Origin: an uncultured Eggerthellaceae bacterium
GTDB lineage: Bacteria; Actinomycetota; Coriobacteriia; Coriobacteriales; Eggerthellaceae
DNA length: 35,644 nt
Assembly (NCBI GenBank): GCA_946618265.1
Contig: CAMOLA010000018.1
Location: 1-35,644 of the forward strand
Direction: 5' to 3'
The notes below the pieces were generated by a model that did no database searches, was not told the origin of the DNA, and saw only the letters and a list, made by a program, of their open reading frames with translations. The position numbers and the translations under genes are program-made. Positions 32,070-35,644 of the stretch are shown here, piece after piece; the stretch's first letter is position 1; the number at the start of each line of letters is the position of its first letter.

Positions 32070-32096
32070 CATAAAAAGGGACTGTCCCTTTTTATG
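32070..32096. repeat. Perfect 13-bp palindrome
   Basis: CATAAAAAGGGAC/GTCCCTTTTTATG around a single T. It could act as a bidirectional terminator (T-runs on both strands). Similar AAAGGGAC palindromes occur as dispersed intergenic repeats in other bacteria. Confidence 0.6.
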
Positions 32097-32207
32097 CGCT
32101 GGGGGCCTGTGCGTGCGGGACAGGGCCGCTTCGCCCTGCGTACAATAATCATGACGGCAGCTTCAACGCCGCGACTACTTGCAAAAACCGAAAGGGGATG
32201 CGATACG

Positions 32208-33314
32208 ATGAAAAAACCCTTGTCCGCAAAAACCATGGCCATCACCCTGGCCGCCGCGCTTTGCCTGGCGCTACTTGCCGCATGCTCGGGCAATCAGGCG
32301 CAGAGTTCCGCTTCCGCCAGCTCAGCGGAAACCAGCGGCTCGACTGCAGCGGCATCCGCCACGCAAGGCATCGACTACATGGCGCTCGTGAACAAACAGA
32401 ACAAGCTCCCAGACGGCTGGGAAGACGCCGTCGAGCTCGAGAGCTTCACGAACACCGTGGGCGACGAGGTGCAGGTCGAGGCCAAGGCGTACGAGGCATA
32501 TCAGGCCCTGAAGGCGGACCTCGAGGCCGACGGCGTTCACGTCGACCTCGACTCGGCCTATCGAAGCGTGGCTGAGCAGCAGAAAATCGTCGACGACTTC
32601 ACGAAGAAGTACGGCGAGGAATACGTCAAGCTCTACGTCGCCGTGCCCGGTTACTCGGAGCATCACACGGGGCTTGCCCTCGACTTGTACCTGATCGTCG
32701 ACGGCAAGGACATCGTCGAGAACGAGGATCTGGTCACTTACCCCGAAATTTGGGACAAGATTCATGCCAAGCTCGCGGAACACGGATTCATCCTGCGCTA
32801 CTTGCCCGAGAAGAAGATCGAGACCGGCTACAGCTACGAACCCTGGCATATCCGCTATATCGACGACCCGGAAACGGCGAAGGAGATTATGGAGAAGGGC
32901 CAGACACTCGAGCGCTACCTCGGCGCGCTCGACCCGGCCATAGCCGAATGCACGGTTGATTACGGCACGTCGAAGAAGTACAAGGAAGCCGACATCGACT
33001 CGGCCCTCGACCCCGTGCTTTCCGAGTTCCTGTCCTGGAAGGGCTGCACGCTCAAGAAGATCGCCTACGCAGGCGATGACGCGTGCGGCGCCGACGAAGT
33101 CGCGTACGTGAACGAGTTGCGCGAGGCCCAGATGCCCGACGAGCCTGCATTTGACCAGGCCCTCGTGCTCACATCCGAGTTCCATTCGCCTTCTGCCGAA
33201 GACGCTAAGGGCACTGCATGGAACCCCGACACCGACTACAAGGATTGGACGTTCCACCTTGGGCGCACAGGCGATGACGGCGCCTGGAAGCTGCTCACCT
33301 GGGGCATGGGCTAG
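32208..33314 (+). CDS. VanY-family D-Ala-D-Ala carboxypeptidase lipoprotein with extra C-terminal domain
   Basis: Zinc-dependent peptidase that removes terminal D-Ala from peptidoglycan stem peptides. 368 residues from ATG at 32208 (AAAGGGG upstream; the frame is open further 5' through repeats but unsupported). A lipoprotein signal with LLAAC gives lipid-modified C26, followed by a Ser/Ala-rich tether (27-52). The VanY domain (about 55-225) shows SAYRS, the zinc motif SEHHTGLALD (H152, D159) and EPWHIRY (E211, H214). The last about 130 residues form an unrecognised domain with two Cys. Resistance function is not implied; such enzymes serve general wall turnover. Confidence 0.9.
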   Translation: MKKPLSAKTMAITLAAALCLALLAACSGNQAQSSASASSAETSGSTAAASATQGIDYMALVNKQNKLPDGWEDAVELESFTNTVGDEVQVEAKAYEAYQALKADLEADGVHVDLDSAYRSVAEQQKIVDDFTKKYGEEYVKLYVAVPGYSEHHTGLALDLYLIVDGKDIVENEDLVTYPEIWDKIHAKLAEHGFILRYLPEKKIETGYSYEPWHIRYIDDPETAKEIMEKGQTLERYLGALDPAIAECTVDYGTSKKYKEADIDSALDPVLSEFLSWKGCTLKKIAYAGDDACGADEVAYVNELREAQMPDEPAFDQALVLTSEFHSPSAEDAKGTAWNPDTDYKDWTFHLGRTGDDGAWKLLTWGMG

Positions 33315-33324
33315 CAATTGCAAC

Positions 33325-33357
33325 CTCACGCACGGTTCATTGAGAACCGTGCGTGAG
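33325..33357. terminator. Hairpin after the VanY-like gene
   Basis: 14-bp perfect stem CTCACGCACGGTTC/GAACCGTGCGTGAG with a 5-nt loop, 10 nt after the stop codon. No T-tract follows; it may be a terminator or a repeat remnant. Confidence 0.45.
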
Positions 33358-33539
33358 ACGGCTCCGCGCGCCTTCGGTCCACCAAACCCGCCGTTTCGCA
33401 GGCCAAATGCCAAACGGGCAAACGCCCCAAGACGGCCTGCGGGAACCGTTCGATGATGGCTTCGGCCAAGCTGAGCCGACACAAGCCGACGAGATCCCGG
33501 TTCGATCAGACGACGGCGAACACCATCGAGGCAAAGGAA
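33358..33539. other. Spacer without supported gene
   Basis: Both strands have short open frames, but none has a ribosome site or recognisable product. On the minus strand GAGCCGTCTCACG with CACGGTTCT recalls the end region of bacterial group II introns, but no intron domains or reverse transcriptase are found. Confidence 0.4.
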
Positions 33540-33570
33540 AGCGGCGAAGCGCATTGTGCGCTTCGCCGCT
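33540..33570 (-). terminator. Terminator-like hairpin after the surface-protein fragment
   Basis: 14-bp perfect stem AGCGGCGAAGCGCA/TGCGCTTCGCCGCT with a 3-nt loop; on the minus strand TTTCCTTTG follows. It lies 40 nt after the stop of the minus-strand fragment gene. Confidence 0.55.
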
Positions 33571-33610
33571 AAGGGGAGAGCAAAAACCGGCTCGAGTACC
33601 GCTTATGCGG

Positions 33611-34195
33611 TTATTTCACCTTCACCTTCTTGCCGAAGTACTTCTTGTAGGCTTTCTTGCTCGCCTTGGCTGCGCCCTTGAGCTTTACCTTCTTCAGCTT
33701 GGTGCCCTTCTTCATGTTCTTGCAGCTCTTCTTGTCCAGCTGCTTCGCGAGCACCGTCGCCTTCTTCAGCTTCTTGCAGCCCTTGAAGGCGGGAAGGATC
33801 TCGACCTTCACCAAATCTGACAGCGACGAGCGCGTTTGATTCCACTTCGCCACGGCGTTGGTGGCCTTCACGCGGTAGTACGCAACGCCTTCGGTCCCGG
33901 CCTCGAGCTCGAGCGCTGCCACGCCTTCGACGTCAACCGAAGAAACCTCGGGAGCAGGCGTTGCATCCGAGAAATCTTCGGCACCGGCCCTGAACCATTG
34001 GTAGGAGACCTCGCCATCGGACACGCTGGCCTTCGCCTTGAGCGCAAGGCCCTCGTCGCCCACATGCGCGACGAGAGAAGTAGGCTGCTCGTCCCATGCG
34101 GGGGCGTCGACGAACGTTCCGCTCGTCGCGTAACGGGAGTCGTCGGTCACCTCGGCGTAGAGCTGAACCTCGCCTTCGGGAACCGTCCAAGACAT
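33611..34195 (-). pseudogene. Fragment of a BspA-like / Ig-domain surface protein
   Basis: The 194-codon frame encodes an Ig-like domain (about 35-120, with EVSYQWFRAG and YYRVKATNAVAKWN) followed by a Lys-rich segment (about 130-194, with FKGCKKLKKATV and KSCKNMKKGTKLKKVKLKG). The latter resembles the leucine-rich-repeat ends of BspA-type surface proteins. There is no signal peptide, although the domains are extracellular types. The ATG at 34195 lies directly after the T-run of the tatA terminator and has no ribosome site. It is most likely the 3' remnant of a larger surface-protein gene whose 5' part was lost. Confidence 0.6.
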
Positions 34196-34196
34196 G

Positions 34197-34239
34197 AAAA
34201 ACCCGGCCGGCGCTTCGCCATGCGAAACGCCGGCCGGGT
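34197..34239 (-). terminator. Rho-independent terminator of tatA
   Basis: 12-bp GC stem ACCCGGCCGGCG/CGCCGGCCGGGT plus an inner TTCGC/GCGAA, followed on the minus strand by TTTTT. It begins 25 nt after the tatA stop. Confidence 0.85.
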
Positions 34240-34264
34240 GTCGGATCCGTATCCCTCGCTCTGC

Positions 34265-34642
34265 TTATTCGTCGCCAGGCGTCTTTTTCCTCACGACGCG
34301 CTTGACGCGCTTGGGCTCGAAGGCCTCGTCTACCACTGCCTCCGCGTCGGCCACGGCCTGCTCCGCGCCCTCGACGATCTCGGCATCCGAATAGGCCGCC
34401 GGCTGTTCGACTTCGCCGACGAGTTCGGCCGGCACGGCGGCTTCGGGCTCCGCAACGTCATTCTCGGAATCGGAAGCCGCCTCTTCTTTCTTCTTCTTGC
34501 CCTCGCTCATGCCGGCACGCAGGTTGCTCACCGTCTTGCCCAGGGCGTTGCCGAGCTTCGGAAGGTTCTTGGGACCGAAGATCAACAGCACTACAACCAA
34601 GATGATGACGAACTCGATGCCGCCCATTCCCAAGATTTTCAT
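34265..34642 (-). CDS. tatA: TatA-family twin-arginine translocase subunit
   Basis: Pore-forming subunit exporting folded proteins. 125 residues. A short N-terminal TM helix (about 6-21, FVIILVVVLLIFGP) ends in the hallmark FGPKNLPKLG hinge and an amphipathic helix (GNALGKTVSNLRAG). A long acidic tail (50-115) and a basic end (KRVKRVVRKK) follow. TatA/E and TatB are hard to separate by sequence; the short helix and absence of a long coiled domain favour TatA. ATG at 34642 follows GGAGGCAATGT; a minus-strand TATAGT lies at 34681-34686. tatC is not in the window. Confidence 0.88.
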   Translation of the reverse strand: MKILGMGGIEFVIILVVVLLIFGPKNLPKLGNALGKTVSNLRAGMSEGKKKKEEAASDSENDVAEPEAAVPAELVGEVEQPAAYSDAEIVEGAEQAVADAEAVVDEAFEPKRVKRVVRKKTPGDE

Positions 34643-34735
34643 ACATTGCCTCCATCACGGCCGTTGGCTTCAACGTACCGACTATACCCTTATTCGCGCA
34701 AAGGAGCAGCCTGCAGCTCGGCACCGTTGCAATAT

Positions 34736-34759
34736 CGCCGCCGAACGTGCACGGCGGCG
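34736..34759 (-). terminator. Possible terminator of leuS
   Basis: CGCCGCC/GGCGGCG stem with a 10-nt loop, 19 nt after the leuS stop; the tail is ATATTG, only weakly T-rich. Confidence 0.35.
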
Positions 34760-34777
34760 ACGCAAACCACGATGCTC

Positions 34778-35644
34778 CTAATTGGCGACGATGTTCACCA
34801 GCCTACCCTTGACGACAATGACCTTGCGGATGGTCTTGCCGTCGGTGTGGCGCGCGACCTCCTCGAGCGCAAGTTGCTTGATGATTTCCTCGTCGGCGTC
34901 GGCGGCGACCATGACGCGGCCCTTCACCTTGCCGTTGATCTGGATGGCCAGCTCGACCTCGTCGGCCTTGGCGAGCTCGGGATCGAACGTCGGCCATTCC
35001 TGGTCGTGCACCGAGCCCTCGCCGCCGAGCACCTCGTGCCACAGCTCCTCGGCCCAATGCGGGGCGATGGGCGCCATGAGCTTGACGATGGTCTCGGCAA
35101 CGTCGCGGCAGAGCGGTCCGCCCGTCTCGCAGTTGACGCGATGCTCGGCCGGCTTCAGGCGCAGGAACGCGCTCGTCACGTTGGCGAGCTCCATGATGGC
35201 GGCAAGCGCCGTGTTGAAGTTGTTGCGCTCGAAATCCGCCGTCACCTTGCCCACGACGCGATGACGCTCGCGCTTCATGTCCATGGCGTTGGCATGCGCG
35301 CCCTTGCCCTTGGCCGCTTCGGCGGCGGCCGCCTCGTCGAACAGCGTCTTGTCGCCGGCTTCGCCGACCAGGTCGGCCACAATGCGCCACAGGCGGTTGA
35401 GGAACTTGTACATGCCGACGAGGCCGTCCTCGTTCCAGAGCTTCTCCTTGTCAGGCGGGCCCATGAACAGCATGGTCGCACGCACGGCATCGGCGCCGTA
35501 TTCGGCGATCATCTCCTCGGGCGACACGACGTTGCCCTTCGATTTGCTCATGACCTCGCCGTTCGCGTCGAGCACCATGCCCTGGCACAGCAGGTTGGTG
35601 AACGGCTCGTCGAAATCGAGCAGCCCCATGTCGCGCAGCACCTT
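34778..35644 (-). CDS. leuS: Leucyl-tRNA synthetase, C-terminal part (5' end outside window)
   Basis: Class I aminoacyl-tRNA synthetase charging tRNA-Leu. The window holds the last 288 codons: the KMSKS-type motif VMSKSKGNVVSPEEMI near the start, the anticodon-binding helical domain (with APHWAEELWHE) and the C-terminal domain ending VKGRLVNIVAN. The frame runs on past the window edge. A tRNA-Leu gene lies elsewhere in this window but is unlinked. Confidence 0.96.
   Translation of the reverse strand, partial: KVLRDMGLLDFDEPFTNLLCQGMVLDANGEVMSKSKGNVVSPEEMIAEYGADAVRATMLFMGPPDKEKLWNEDGLVGMYKFLNRLWRIVADLVGEAGDKTLFDEAAAAEAAKGKGAHANAMDMKRERHRVVGKVTADFERNNFNTALAAIMELANVTSAFLRLKPAEHRVNCETGGPLCRDVAETIVKLMAPIAPHWAEELWHEVLGGEGSVHDQEWPTFDPELAKADEVELAIQINGKVKGRVMVAADADEEIIKQLALEEVARHTDGKTIRKVIVVKGRLVNIVAN

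Noticed and set aside
31812..32207. N-terminal extension of the VanY-like gene through the tandem repeats
   Set aside because: It would place 132 repeat-encoded residues before a clear lipoprotein signal; ATG at 32208 gives a normal signal peptide.

Overview
The window looks like a chromosomal segment of a high-GC, Gram-positive anaerobe, most likely a member of the Coriobacteriia (Eggerthellaceae-like). This is inferred from the GC-rich codon use, a Na+-pumping oxaloacetate decarboxylase, a DtxR-type regulator, a Tad/Flp pilus operon without an outer-membrane secretin, and GH25/ChW-type and BspA-like surface proteins. No rRNA or other decisive marker is present, so the family assignment is tentative.

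Layout. 1-5.8 kb (minus strand): a partial GH25 lysozyme with W-rich repeats, an ABC-F ATPase with a foldable leader, a peptidoglycan-binding-domain protein and a trans-polyprenyl diphosphate synthase. 5.9-9.3 kb (minus): a compact oxaloacetate decarboxylase operon, oadA-oadG-biotin carrier-oadB, ending in a strong terminator. 9.5-10.5 kb: a 5'-truncated TVP38-like membrane protein beside tRNA-Leu(TAA), whose 3' end is repeated in fragments. 10.5-13.3 kb (minus): a DtxR/MntR-type regulator, then a DivIC/FtsB-like division protein and a Ppx/GppA phosphatase. 13.3-15.85 kb: a hairpin-rich non-coding stretch, then threonine synthase and a small ModE-like HTH protein (plus strand).

15.85-26.0 kb (minus): a Tad (tight adherence) pilus operon in the order cpaB, tadZ, tadA, tadB, tadC, flp, a second pilin-like gene, tadE, a 711-aa TadG-like protein, another TadE-like protein, a small membrane-anchored protein, DUF192 and a zinc ribbon. 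Most junctions are 4-bp ATGA overlaps. The products should form one inner-membrane machine: the TadA ATPase and TadB/TadC platform extrude Flp, TadZ positions the complex, and the TadE/TadG-like proteins are minor pilin-like components.

26.37-31.77 kb: a 5.37-kb integrative element inserted in tRNA-Val(TAC). It is bounded by 46-bp direct repeats (attL/attR) and carries paired 12-bp-spaced GCGGGATTT motifs near both ends. Its layout is integrase and CI-like repressor on the minus strand, then divergently an excisionase-like HTH protein, a replication-initiator-like protein with internal iteron-like repeats, zinc ribbons, a phage-type HTH/TerS-like protein and small unknowns. There are no capsid, tail, lysis or conjugation genes. 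This matches the plan of a minimal phage satellite (PICI-like) and is the most interesting part of the window.

31.77-35.64 kb: a 168-bp-period tandem duplication next to attR, a VanY-type D,D-carboxypeptidase lipoprotein, a truncated surface-protein fragment, a TatA-family protein and the 3' end of leuS.
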